This document shows positions 17,064-24,416 of a stretch of 41,403 nt of DNA, in pieces; positions within the stretch are counted from its first letter, which is position 1, and the number at the start of each line of letters is the position of its first letter. The position numbers and the translations under genes are program-made. The notes beneath the pieces were generated by a model. That model worked only from the letters and a program-made list of their open reading frames with translations, did no database searches and was not told where the DNA came from. The DNA is from Zoogloeaceae bacterium (GTDB lineage: Bacteria; Pseudomonadota; Gammaproteobacteria; Burkholderiales; Rhodocyclaceae), in the NCBI GenBank assembly GCA_016791025.1, contig JAEUNX010000139.1, positions 1-41,403 of the forward strand, written 5' to 3'.

Positions 17064-18185
17064 ATGTCCGCGGCGGAACCGACGGCGCCGCAGCTTGAAC
17101 TCCTGGGCGAAGGGCGAGTCGCCTTATGCGGCCATTGGAGCCACCGGGATCTGACCCGCTCGATTGCGACGCTGCGCCGGGCCTTGGCTCGCCTCCCGCG
17201 CGACACTCATTGGGACCTGACATCCATCGGGCGAATGGACAGCTTTGGCGCCCTCGTGATTTGGCGAGCCTGGGGCCGCACCTGGCCGCCGCATGTGGCC
17301 TTGTCGCCCGTCGTCCGCGAGGCCCTCGATCGGGTCGCGGCGGCGCGGGGAGAATCCCTACCCCCGCAGCCCCGTCCCCGGATGACTGCCGCGCTGGTCC
17401 TGGTCGGGGAAGGCGCGTTCCGCCTAGGCCGCCACGCCACGGATTTTGTTGCCCTGCTGGGGCGGATCGCCCTGGACGTGATGGCCCTGGCGGGGCAGCC
17501 AGGACACTGGCCGCTGCGGGAGATCACGGCCAATCTCTACAAGGTCGGGGTCCAGGCGATGCCGGTGGCGGCCCTGGTCGGATTCCTGATCGGCGTGGTG
17601 CTGTCCTACCTCTCCGCCTTGCAACTGCAGACGTTCGGGGCAGACGTCTTCATCGTCAATATCCTCGGTCTGGGCATCATTCGGGAGTTGGGCCCGGTGC
17701 TGGTCTCGGTGCTGGTGGCAGGGCGTTCCGGTTCGGCCATGACGGCCCAGATCGGGGTCATGCGGGTGACGGAGGAGATTGATGCTCTACGGGTGATGGG
17801 AGTTTCGCCCTATGTTCGTCTGGTACTGCCCAAGGTCGTCGCTCTGACCCTCGCCATGCCGATGCTGGTGCTATGGACCTCCGCGGTAGCCCTTCTGGGT
17901 GGCATGGTGACCGCTGATCTGCAGTTGAACCTGGGCTATGGTTTCTTTATCCAGACCTTGCCGCGGGTGGTTCCGCCCAGCAACCTGTTGCTGGCCCTGG
18001 TCAAGGGGCTCATCTTTGGCCTCCTGATAGCCCTGGTGGCCTGTCACTTCGGCCTCCGGGTGAAGCCCAATACCGAAAGCCTGGCCGCCAAGACCACCGC
18101 CTCGGTGGTCTCCGCGATCACGCTGGTGATTCTGGTGGATGCCGTCCTCGCTATCGTCACCCGACGGGTCGGAGTTCCCTACTGA
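17064..18185 (+). CDS. MCE-type ABC transporter permease with N-terminal STAS domain
   Basis: This is the membrane permease of an Mla/Pqi-like lipid transporter. Residues 1-95 resemble a STAS (MlaB-like) domain fused to the permease, with WDLTSIGRMDSFGALVIWRAW as its core. The MlaE permease domain (about 115-373) has the conserved GVQAMPVAALVGFLIGVVLSY segment, ELGPVLVSVLVAGRSGSAMTAQIGVMRVTEEIDAL (the coupling loop that contacts the ATPase) and further helices. In E. coli MlaB and MlaE are separate proteins; the fused form is known in other proteobacteria and spares a mlaB gene. Its stop codon overlaps the ATG of the ATPase gene (TGATG), so the two are translationally coupled. Confidence 0.92.
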   Translation: MSAAEPTAPQLELLGEGRVALCGHWSHRDLTRSIATLRRALARLPRDTHWDLTSIGRMDSFGALVIWRAWGRTWPPHVALSPVVREALDRVAAARGESLPPQPRPRMTAALVLVGEGAFRLGRHATDFVALLGRIALDVMALAGQPGHWPLREITANLYKVGVQAMPVAALVGFLIGVVLSYLSALQLQTFGADVFIVNILGLGIIRELGPVLVSVLVAGRSGSAMTAQIGVMRVTEEIDALRVMGVSPYVRLVLPKVVALTLAMPMLVLWTSAVALLGGMVTADLQLNLGYGFFIQTLPRVVPPSNLLLALVKGLIFGLLIALVACHFGLRVKPNTESLAAKTTASVVSAITLVILVDAVLAIVTRRVGVPY

Positions 18186-18964
18186 TGAATGCCCCGGTGG
18201 TGGATATGCGTGGCATTGGCACCTGCTTCGGCCGGCGCTGGGTTCATCGGGATCTCAACCTCCAGGTAACGGCGGGGGAAATGCTCGCATTGGTCGGCGG
18301 TTCCGGTTCCGGAAAGACGACCTTATTGCGTCAGATGGTGGGCCTGCTTACCCCCACGCAAGGCCAGGTTCGGCTTTTCGGGCAAAGTCTCACCGGCGGG
18401 AATCGCATCGAGCGGCGCCTGCTGCGCCAGCGGTTTGGCATGTTGTTCCAACATGGCGCCCTGTTCTCCGCGTTTTCAGTCTTCGACAACATTGCGTTTC
18501 CCCTGCGGGAGGCCGGAGTTGCCTCCCCCGAAGAGATTCGGGATCTCGTTGCCCTCAAGCTGGCCATGGTGGAGATCGACCTGGCCGATGCCCGCCACAT
18601 GCCAGCGGAACTCTCGGGCGGGATGGTCAAGCGGGTGGCCCTGGCGCGGGCGCTGGCCCTGGAGCCGGAATTGCTGATCCTCGATGAGCCCACCGCAGGG
18701 CTCGATCCCGATCGCAGCGAAGGCTTCGTCACCCTGGTCCGGGATCTCCATCGCCAACTCGGCCTCACGGTGGTTCTGGTGACTCATGATCTGGACACCC
18801 TGGCAGCCCTGGCGACCCAGGTGGCAGTCCTGGCGGACCAACGTATACTCGCCCACGGACCTGTGGAGGCGATCATGGCGCTGGACCATCCCTTCGTGGA
18901 GCACTTCTTCCGGGGCGAACGGGGCCAACGCGCCCTCGCAGCCAATGCCCCTGGAGCCCAATAA
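18185..18964 (+). CDS. MCE-type ABC transporter ATPase (MlaF-like)
   Basis: This 259-residue ATPase powers phospholipid movement by the adjacent permease. Walker A is GGSGSGKT at residues 38-45, the ABC signature is ELSGGMVKRVALARAL near residue 140, Walker B is LLILDEPTAGLDP near 160, and the switch histidine is in VLVTHD near 200. LFQHGALFSAFSVFDNIAFPLRE around the Q-loop is characteristic of MlaF rather than general importers. The gene starts within the permease stop and ends in TAATG, sharing a base with the MCE gene, so expression of the complex is tightly coupled. Confidence 0.94.
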   Translation: MNAPVVDMRGIGTCFGRRWVHRDLNLQVTAGEMLALVGGSGSGKTTLLRQMVGLLTPTQGQVRLFGQSLTGGNRIERRLLRQRFGMLFQHGALFSAFSVFDNIAFPLREAGVASPEEIRDLVALKLAMVEIDLADARHMPAELSGGMVKRVALARALALEPELLILDEPTAGLDPDRSEGFVTLVRDLHRQLGLTVVLVTHDLDTLAALATQVAVLADQRILAHGPVEAIMALDHPFVEHFFRGERGQRALAANAPGAQ

Positions 18965-19923
18965 TGGAAAACCGCGCCCATGCCCTGGCCGCTGGCGTCT
19001 TCGTGCTCATATTCGCCCTGGCGGGGGTTCTGGCCTTGTGGTGGTTTGGCAATAACCGCGAACCGGTGCGGCGCTACGTTCTGGTTTCCGAAGGCGCGAT
19101 CCCGGGACTCAACGAACAGGCCCAGGTCCGCTTTCGCGGCATCCGGGCCGGGAAGGTGATGCGCATTGGCATTGACCCAGACAACCCGCGCTGGATTCTG
19201 GTCGAAATTACCCTGAGGGCCGACCTGCCCGTAACCCGGGGCACCCGGGCCAGTCTGGGCTACCAAGGCCTGACCGGTATCGCCTTCGTCCAGCTCAATG
19301 ACAGCGGCAGCGATCCGACGCCGCTGGCCGCGAGCAACGAGGATCTCCCACGCCTGCCCCTGGAGCCGGGGTTGATGGAACAACTGGCCGCGGTCGGGCC
19401 CCAGGCGCTCCACAAGCTCGAAGGCATCGTCGACCAATTGAGCCGGCTGTTCGACGCCACTAACGTGGCCCGACTTTCCCATACCATCGAGAGTCTGGAT
19501 GCCGCCGCTGCCGGGGCGCGAGAAACCTTCCGAGAGGCACCCCTGGCATTGGCTGGGTTGCGCCGCGTGCTGAGCCCGGAGAATATGGCCCACCTCCAGG
19601 CCACTTTGAGCCACCTCGATGCCGTTACCGCGGAAGCGGCGCCGACGGTCTCGGAGCTACGCCGGCTGGCGGTGAAGCTGCAGGGATTGAGCGAAAGGGT
19701 GGACCGGCTCGCCGCCAGCACCCACCATCAATTGGAGAGCGGTACCGTGCCGAAAGCCAACGCCCTGTTGGAAGAACTGACGGACACCAGCCGCCGCATG
19801 GCGCGGCTTCTGGAAGCGGTGGAGGGCAATCCGGGGCTATTGCTTTTTGGCAAGGGCACTCATCGGCCGGGCCCGGGAGAACCGGGCTTCGCCGCTCCCG
19901 CCGCGACGGGAGGCACCCGATGA
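18964..19923 (+). CDS. MCE domain substrate-binding protein (MlaD-like)
   Basis: This 319-residue protein has one N-terminal membrane helix (about 8-28) and one MCE domain at about 38-118 (VSEGAIPGLNEQAQVRFRGIRAGKV onward, LGYQGLTGIAFVQL). The long C-terminal part (about 150-290) is rich in heptad-like helices and probably forms the alpha-helical needle or barrel seen in longer MCE proteins such as PqiB/LetB, but with a single MCE ring as in MlaD. It would sit in the inner membrane with the MCE ring in the periplasm, forming a hydrophobic tunnel for lipid. It overlaps the following lipoprotein gene by ATGA. No MlaA or MlaC gene is present here. Confidence 0.92.
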   Translation: MENRAHALAAGVFVLIFALAGVLALWWFGNNREPVRRYVLVSEGAIPGLNEQAQVRFRGIRAGKVMRIGIDPDNPRWILVEITLRADLPVTRGTRASLGYQGLTGIAFVQLNDSGSDPTPLAASNEDLPRLPLEPGLMEQLAAVGPQALHKLEGIVDQLSRLFDATNVARLSHTIESLDAAAAGARETFREAPLALAGLRRVLSPENMAHLQATLSHLDAVTAEAAPTVSELRRLAVKLQGLSERVDRLAASTHHQLESGTVPKANALLEELTDTSRRMARLLEAVEGNPGLLLFGKGTHRPGPGEPGFAAPAATGGTR

Positions 19924-20516
19924 TCCCGACGGTGTTCTTGAGCAGGTGGGCCGTGGCAATGGTTGTGGCGCTCGCCATGGCCGGTTGCCAGAGTCTCGAA
20001 ACGCCTTCCAGCCGGGTCCGCAGCTATGACCTGGGTGCCGCCGAGTCCACGGTTCCCATGCCCAATTACCTGATCAGTACGGTGACCCTGAGCGCGCCGG
20101 CCTGGCTGCGGACGACCGCCATGCAGTACCGGATGAGCGACGAGGATCCCCGCGAGCGGAGGGCCTATCGGGACCACCGGTGGGTCGCGCCCCCGGGGGA
20201 ACTGATCGGCGCCCGGCTTCAGCGGGATTTCGCGGCCGAAGGGCGCTGCCGCATGGAATTGAGTCTGGAAGAGTTCGTCCAGGATTTCTCGTCGCCGCAG
20301 GAGAGCGCAGGCGTGATGACGGTCCGCGCAAGCCTCGGCCCGGACGGCGACGGTTCGGCGCAGCTCCACCGCCGCTTCGCCTTTCGCGTTCCGGCAGGTC
20401 GTCCGGATGCCCCTGCTGGCGTCGAGGCCCTGGTGCGAGCGGTGGGACAGTTAAGCGTCGAGATCCGGGTGTGGGTGGATCAACCGGACGCCCGCGGGCT
20501 TTGCCAGAGGTCGTGA
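19920..20516 (+). CDS. MCE transporter auxiliary lipoprotein (PqiC/DUF330-like)
   Basis: This is a lipoprotein of 198 residues with signal peptide and lipobox MAGC at residues 20-23 (C23 acylated). The pattern of RSYDLGA after the lipobox, YRMSDEDPRERRAYRDHRW and GELIGARLQRDF resembles the ABC-type transport auxiliary family that includes E. coli PqiC, which contacts the MCE protein from the outer membrane side. Its start overlaps the MCE gene stop by four bases, making it the fourth gene of a complete permease/ATPase/MCE/lipoprotein set. The residue after C23 is Q, not D, so outer-membrane sorting is expected. Confidence 0.82.
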   Translation: MIPTVFLSRWAVAMVVALAMAGCQSLETPSSRVRSYDLGAAESTVPMPNYLISTVTLSAPAWLRTTAMQYRMSDEDPRERRAYRDHRWVAPPGELIGARLQRDFAAEGRCRMELSLEEFVQDFSSPQESAGVMTVRASLGPDGDGSAQLHRRFAFRVPAGRPDAPAGVEALVRAVGQLSVEIRVWVDQPDARGLCQRS

Positions 20517-20568
20517 GCGAACTGGACTGGCTCGGTCAGAATTCATCATGCATTTCAAAGAAGACGAC

Positions 20569-20575
20569 AAGGAGG
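20569..20575 (+). promoter_or_regulatory. Ribosome binding site deciding the ECHDC3-like start
   Basis: AAGGAGG lies 5 bases before ATG at 20581 and fixes that start. The in-frame ATG at 20548 has no such site. Confidence 0.75.
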
Positions 20576-20580
20576 AGACG

Positions 20581-21381
20581 ATGAGCGCAGTGTTGCAGCA
20601 AACAGAAGGCCCGATCCTGTTGCGGCGGGACCAAGGAGGCGTCGCGACCCTGACCCTGAATCGCCCAAATCAGTTCAATGCCCTGTCGGAGGAGCTCCTG
20701 GAAACGCTGGATGGCACCCTGGCTGCGATTGCCGACGATTCGTCGGTCCGGGTGGTGGTGATTGCCGGCGCGGGGCGGGCCTTTTGTGCAGGCCACGACC
20801 TCAAGGAAATGCGCAGCCAATACACCCTGAGCTACTACCAGCACCTCTTTCGCCTTTGCGGCCGGATGATGACCCGCATCATCGAACTGCCCCAGCCGGT
20901 GATCGCCCGGGTGCATGGTATCGCCACGGCGGCAGGCTGCCAGCTCGTGGCGATGTGCGATCTGGCGGTGGCGGCCGATGTGGCCCGTTTTGCTGTCTCT
21001 GGAATCAATGTCGGCTTGTTCTGTGCCACCCCCAGCGTCGGTCTTGCCCGGAACATGGGGCGCAAGGACGCGTTCGAGATGTTGGTGACGGGGGATTTTA
21101 TCGACGCCACTGAAGCCCGCCGACGTGGACTGGTCAATCGGGTGGTGGCCTTGGAGCAGCTCGACGAGGAGGTGGGCCGACTCGCCGCTTCCATCTGCGC
21201 CAAGTCGCCCATCGCCATCAAAATGGGCAAGCAGATGTTCTACCGCCAGATGGAGCTCGGCATCGAAGGGGCCTATCAGCTTGCGGCCGAATCCATGGCC
21301 TGCAACATGATGACCGAGGACGCCGCCCACGGCATCGACGCCTTCATGGCCAAGCGCACGCCGGAGTGGAAGGGCCGTTGA
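20581..21381 (+). CDS. ECHDC3-like crotonase-fold protein lacking both catalytic glutamates
   Basis: This 266-residue protein has the enoyl-CoA hydratase/isomerase fold: VATLTLNRPNQFNALS, the oxyanion-hole loop FCAGHDLKEM, and VHGIATAAGCQLVAMCDLAVAADVA. In classical hydratases the two acid/base glutamates lie 20 residues apart (rat mitochondrial ECH E144 and E164). Here those positions are Q121 (AAGCQLVAMCD) and G141 (VSGINVGLF), so ordinary hydratase chemistry is not expected. The GINVGLFCATPSVGLAR block matches the ECHDC3 group, whose biochemical role is poorly known. It starts 64 bases after the lipoprotein gene with its own strong ribosome binding site. It may act on a CoA ester by another route or bind one. 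Confidence 0.88.
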   Translation: MSAVLQQTEGPILLRRDQGGVATLTLNRPNQFNALSEELLETLDGTLAAIADDSSVRVVVIAGAGRAFCAGHDLKEMRSQYTLSYYQHLFRLCGRMMTRIIELPQPVIARVHGIATAAGCQLVAMCDLAVAADVARFAVSGINVGLFCATPSVGLARNMGRKDAFEMLVTGDFIDATEARRRGLVNRVVALEQLDEEVGRLAASICAKSPIAIKMGKQMFYRQMELGIEGAYQLAAESMACNMMTEDAAHGIDAFMAKRTPEWKGR

Positions 21382-21384
21382 AGG

Positions 21385-22173
21385 GTGACGAACGGCCTCA
21401 TCGATAGCCATTGCCATCTTGATGCGCCGGAATTTGCCGCCGACCGCGCTCAGGTGTTGGCCGCGGCCCGGGCTGCGGGGGTCGAGGTCTTTCTCGTGCC
21501 CGGGGTCGAGCGGGCTGGTTTCCCGGGGGTGGCGGAACTCGCGGCAGCGCAGGCCGGTATCGCCCCGGCCTATGGCATTCATCCACTCTATGTGCACCGG
21601 GCCGGCGATGAGGATTTCGAGGCTCTGACAGACTGGGTGAGGCGCCCCGGCACGGTGGCGGTTGGGGAGATCGGCCTTGATGGCTTTGTCTCCGACCGCG
21701 ATCCTGCGCGCCAGGAGGAAGTCTTTGCCCGCCAGCTCCGTTTGGCGGCACAGGAGGACCTGCCGGTGGTGCTCCACGTTCGCCACGCCGTCGAGGCGGT
21801 GATTCTTCAGCTCAAGCGCTGCCCGGTCCCCGGCGGCATCGCCCATGCCTTCAATGGCAGCCGCCAGCAGGCGGAGACCCTGTTGGCGATGGGGTTTGCG
21901 CTAGGATTTGGTGGCGCGATGACTTTTTCCGGCTCGCGCCGAATCCGTGAACTGGCCGCTACACTGCCGGCCGAGGCCATCGTGCTGGAAACCGATGCCC
22001 CGGACATCCCCCCCCAGTGGGCCCAGGGGGTGCGCAATGAACCGGCCAACCTCTTTCGCTTTGCCGAAGTGCTGGCGCAATTGCGGGCAACCTCGGTCGC
22101 GGAAATCGCCTACCAGGTGCGGGAAAATGCCTGCCGGGTAATCCCGCGCCTTCGGCCGTATCTGGCGGGGTGA
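21385..22173 (+). CDS. TatD family metal-dependent deoxyribonuclease/hydrolase
   Basis: TatD proteins are TIM-barrel metal-dependent hydrolases, several with 3'-5' DNA exonuclease activity. The first metal motif IDSHCHLD is at residues 6-13, the glutamate is in AVGEIGLDGF near residue 94, histidines lie in VVLHVRHA (about 130) and IAHAFNG (about 154), and the aspartate is in LETDAPDIPP near residue 202. The subgroup with a conserved LVPGV and GIHPLYVH is like E. coli YjjV. GTG at 21385 is only 3 bases after the crotonase-fold gene, suggesting cotranscription. Length 262 is normal. Confidence 0.92.
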   Translation: MTNGLIDSHCHLDAPEFAADRAQVLAAARAAGVEVFLVPGVERAGFPGVAELAAAQAGIAPAYGIHPLYVHRAGDEDFEALTDWVRRPGTVAVGEIGLDGFVSDRDPARQEEVFARQLRLAAQEDLPVVLHVRHAVEAVILQLKRCPVPGGIAHAFNGSRQQAETLLAMGFALGFGGAMTFSGSRRIRELAATLPAEAIVLETDAPDIPPQWAQGVRNEPANLFRFAEVLAQLRATSVAEIAYQVRENACRVIPRLRPYLAG

Positions 22174-22189
22174 GCGCGGGCGGGCGGCG

Positions 22190-22798
22190 TCAGGCCGGCG
22201 CGGTGAGGGCCGCCCGTGGTGCCCCGGCCACGAGGGCATTGATCTCTTCCTTGAGGCGGGAAATGTCATCCTGGAAATTCTGGTGCATCACCAGGGACAG
22301 GCCAAAGCAATAGGCGTAGAGGAGCAGGCAGCGGGCAGAGGCCTCCTCGGGCGCAAGGCCGCAACCGAGAAAGAGCGTCCGGCTGCATTCCAGGCGGACG
22401 GCGTCCACCTCCCGCACGATGGCTGCGGCGGCCGGATCCCGCTGGGCCCATTCCCGCATGGCCAGCTCAATCAGAATGCCGCGCCGATTGCGAGTGGTGC
22501 TGTAGGTGTCAAGGAGATAGAAGATTTTTTCCCGCTCCCCTCCAGGTCGGGCCTTGGCCTGTTTAAGGACGTCCCGGATCCGGCCCTCCCTCCACGTGTC
22601 GAGGACCGTGGCAAGCAAGTCTTGTCGATCCTTGAAATGCCAGTAGAAGCTTCCTTTGGTGACCTTGAGGCGCCTCGCCAGGACTTCGATCCGCAGACCT
22701 GCGAAGCCTTCCTCGGCAAGAGCTTCCAACGCGCCTTTGATCCAGGCCGGGCGATCCAGGGTGGTGCGGGGCGGGGGAGGGGCCATGGGGGCGGTCAT
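22190..22798 (-). CDS. TetR family transcriptional regulator
   Basis: This is a one-component repressor of about 202 residues. The N-terminal helix-turn-helix is evident: ALAEEGFAGLRIEVLARRLKVTKGSFYWHFKDRQDLL, at about residues 26-62. The C-terminal ligand domain is variable (IELAMREWAQRDPAAAAIVREVD) and does not show the ligand. The start may be ATG at 22798, which has AGGAG immediately before it with no spacing, or ATG at 22786, 12 bases after the same site. It is divergent from etfB, and 22799-22949 holds two inverted repeats, so control of the etfB/acyl-CoA dehydrogenase operon is the likeliest role (inference). Confidence 0.9.
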   Translation of the reverse strand: MTAPMAPPPPRTTLDRPAWIKGALEALAEEGFAGLRIEVLARRLKVTKGSFYWHFKDRQDLLATVLDTWREGRIRDVLKQAKARPGGEREKIFYLLDTYSTTRNRRGILIELAMREWAQRDPAAAAIVREVDAVRLECSRTLFLGCGLAPEEASARCLLLYAYCFGLSLVMHQNFQDDISRLKEEINALVAGAPRAALTAPA

Positions 22799-22803
22799 CT
22801 CCT

Positions 22804-22813
22804 GGTTGCAACC
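22804..22813. promoter_or_regulatory. Candidate TetR operator palindrome
   Basis: GGTTGCAACC is a perfect 10-base palindrome 5 bases upstream of the TetR start at 22798. A second inverted repeat, GTCA-AATG-TGAC at 22924-22935, lies just before the etfB ribosome binding site. Either could be an operator; neither is tested. Confidence 0.3.
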
Positions 22814-22949
22814 GGTAGCAGCGATCGTGGGCGGGTTTTGCCCTGGGATCCGATGGTCATGAACCCCCTTCGGGCCAGACGGCGTTCGGGGGAGTAGGAT
22901 AGCCAAATGTCCGCGGGTGATGGGTCAAATGTGACAGGAGCGTGAAGGA

Positions 22950-23708
22950 TTGAAGGTCCTGGTGGCGATCAAGCGGGTGGTCGATTACAACGTCAAGATC
23001 CGGGCGAAGGCAGACCGGCGCGGCGTGGAGTTGGCCAACGTGCGCATGAGCATCAATCCTTTCGACGAAATCGCCGTCGAGGAGGGGGTGCGTCTGCGCG
23101 AGGCCGGCTTGGCCCGGGAAGTCATCGTGGTCAGCTGCGGTACTCCGGCCTGCCAGGAAATCCTGCGGACCGGCCTCGCGACGGGGGCGGACCGGGCACT
23201 GCTGGTCAAGACGGATCTGCCTCTCGAACCCTTGGGGGTGGCCAAGCTCCTGCACGCGGTTTGCATCCGGGAGTCCGTAGGCCTGGTGCTTCTGGGCAAA
23301 CAAGCGATCGATGACGACGCGAACCAAACCGGGCAGATGCTGGCCGGCCTCCTGGGCTGGGCCCAGGGGACTTTTGCCTCGTCCCTCAATCTGTCCGGCG
23401 GGAGGGCCTGGGTAGGACGGGAAGTGGACGGGGGCCTCGAAACGGTGGAGCTTGTACTTCCGGCGGTGGTGACGGCCGACCTGCGGCTCAACGAGCCACG
23501 CTTTGCCACCTTGCCCAACATTCTCAAGGCCAACCACAAACCGATGGCGACGACCAGCCCGGAGGAACTCGGCGTGGATCTGCGCCCACGCCTGACGACC
23601 CTTCAGGTGGTGGAGCCGCCCAAGCGCCCGGGCTGTACCCTGGTGGGCGATGCGCGCCAAATGGCCACTGCCCTCAAGCTGGCGATGGGGCGCGGCATGC
23701 CGTCATGA
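22950..23708 (+). CDS. etfB: Electron transfer flavoprotein beta subunit
   Basis: EtfB with EtfA forms the FAD/AMP-containing ETF that takes electrons from acyl-CoA dehydrogenases to ETF-ubiquinone oxidoreductase. The 252-residue protein begins MKVLVAIKRVVDYNVKIR, has the conserved MSINPFDEIAVEE (about 34-46), the AMP-binding GADRALLVKTD and IDDDANQTGQMLAGLLGW regions, and LPAVVTADLRLNEPRFATLPNI, the recognition segment. TTG at 22950 is the start, with AGGAG at 22936-22940, 9 bases upstream. The expected etfA does not follow; instead a CbiM-like gene begins within the etfB stop (ATGA). The etfA subunit must be encoded elsewhere. Confidence 0.95.
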   Translation: MKVLVAIKRVVDYNVKIRAKADRRGVELANVRMSINPFDEIAVEEGVRLREAGLAREVIVVSCGTPACQEILRTGLATGADRALLVKTDLPLEPLGVAKLLHAVCIRESVGLVLLGKQAIDDDANQTGQMLAGLLGWAQGTFASSLNLSGGRAWVGREVDGGLETVELVLPAVVTADLRLNEPRFATLPNILKANHKPMATTSPEELGVDLRPRLTTLQVVEPPKRPGCTLVGDARQMATALKLAMGRGMPS

Positions 23709-24370
23709 ATCTGCCCCCGGACCTTTTCTCGCCCGTCTGGCACCTCCTGGCCTGGTTCCTCACGGCCGCCATTGCAGTCTGGGGCTGGCGCACAGCGCCC
23801 TGGGGGCCTCTGCGGGAAGGCGGGCGCGTGCAGGTGACCTGTGCGGTGGCGGTGATCCTGACCCCCCTTTGGAGTATGAAGGCGGGTATCAAGCCCGGCC
23901 TCGACCTTCACCTGCTGGGAGCCATGGCCGCCCACCTCACCTTGGGGCCCCAATTGGCCATGCTGTCCTTGGGCCTCGCCTTGACCGGGGTCACGCTCAA
24001 TGGCGGTATGGAATGGGGGGCCTGGGAAATCAATTTCATTCTGATGGTGGTCGTGCCAGTCACCATCGCCCGGGCCATTCATGGTCTGGTGGAACGACGC
24101 CTGCCGAACCATGTCTTCGTCTATCTATTCGTCGGCGCCTTTCTGGGCGGTGCGCTTACGGTGATGGCCCAGGGCCTCGTGGTCTCCCTGGTTCTGATCC
24201 TCGCCGACGCCTACAGCTATGAGTATTTGTCGACCCACTATCTGCCTTATTTCCTCCTGCTCGGCTTCGCCGAGGGCTGGATGACGGGTATGGCGATGAC
24301 GTTGCTGGTGGTATACCGTCCGCAGTGGGTCGCGACCTTCGACGACCAGCGATACCTTTTGAACAAATGA
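23705..24370 (+). CDS. CbiM-like energy-coupling factor type membrane protein
   Basis: This 221-residue protein has about six hydrophobic helices and resembles the CbiM/ECF substrate-binding permease family (PF01891), in the stand-alone form seen in several beta- and gammaproteobacteria. LGAMAAHLTLGPQLAMLSLGLALTG and VPVTIARAIHGLVERRLPNHVFVYLFVGAFLGGAL are the recognisable segments. Genuine CbiM needs an N-terminal Met-His-Ile for Co/Ni binding; this protein begins MNLPPD and lacks it, and there are no cbiN, cbiQ or cbiO genes nearby, so cobalt or nickel uptake is unlikely. ATGA overlap with etfB implies coupled translation. The function is unknown. Confidence 0.72.
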   Translation: MNLPPDLFSPVWHLLAWFLTAAIAVWGWRTAPWGPLREGGRVQVTCAVAVILTPLWSMKAGIKPGLDLHLLGAMAAHLTLGPQLAMLSLGLALTGVTLNGGMEWGAWEINFILMVVVPVTIARAIHGLVERRLPNHVFVYLFVGAFLGGALTVMAQGLVVSLVLILADAYSYEYLSTHYLPYFLLLGFAEGWMTGMAMTLLVVYRPQWVATFDDQRYLLNK

Positions 24371-24416
24371 CCCTCACGGGACCGGAGAGTCCCTTCCTGG
24401 ATGGAGCGAAACGACG

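Noticed and set aside
23705..24370. Cobalt or nickel importer
   Set aside because: No N-terminal Met-His-Ile and no cbiN/Q/O partners.
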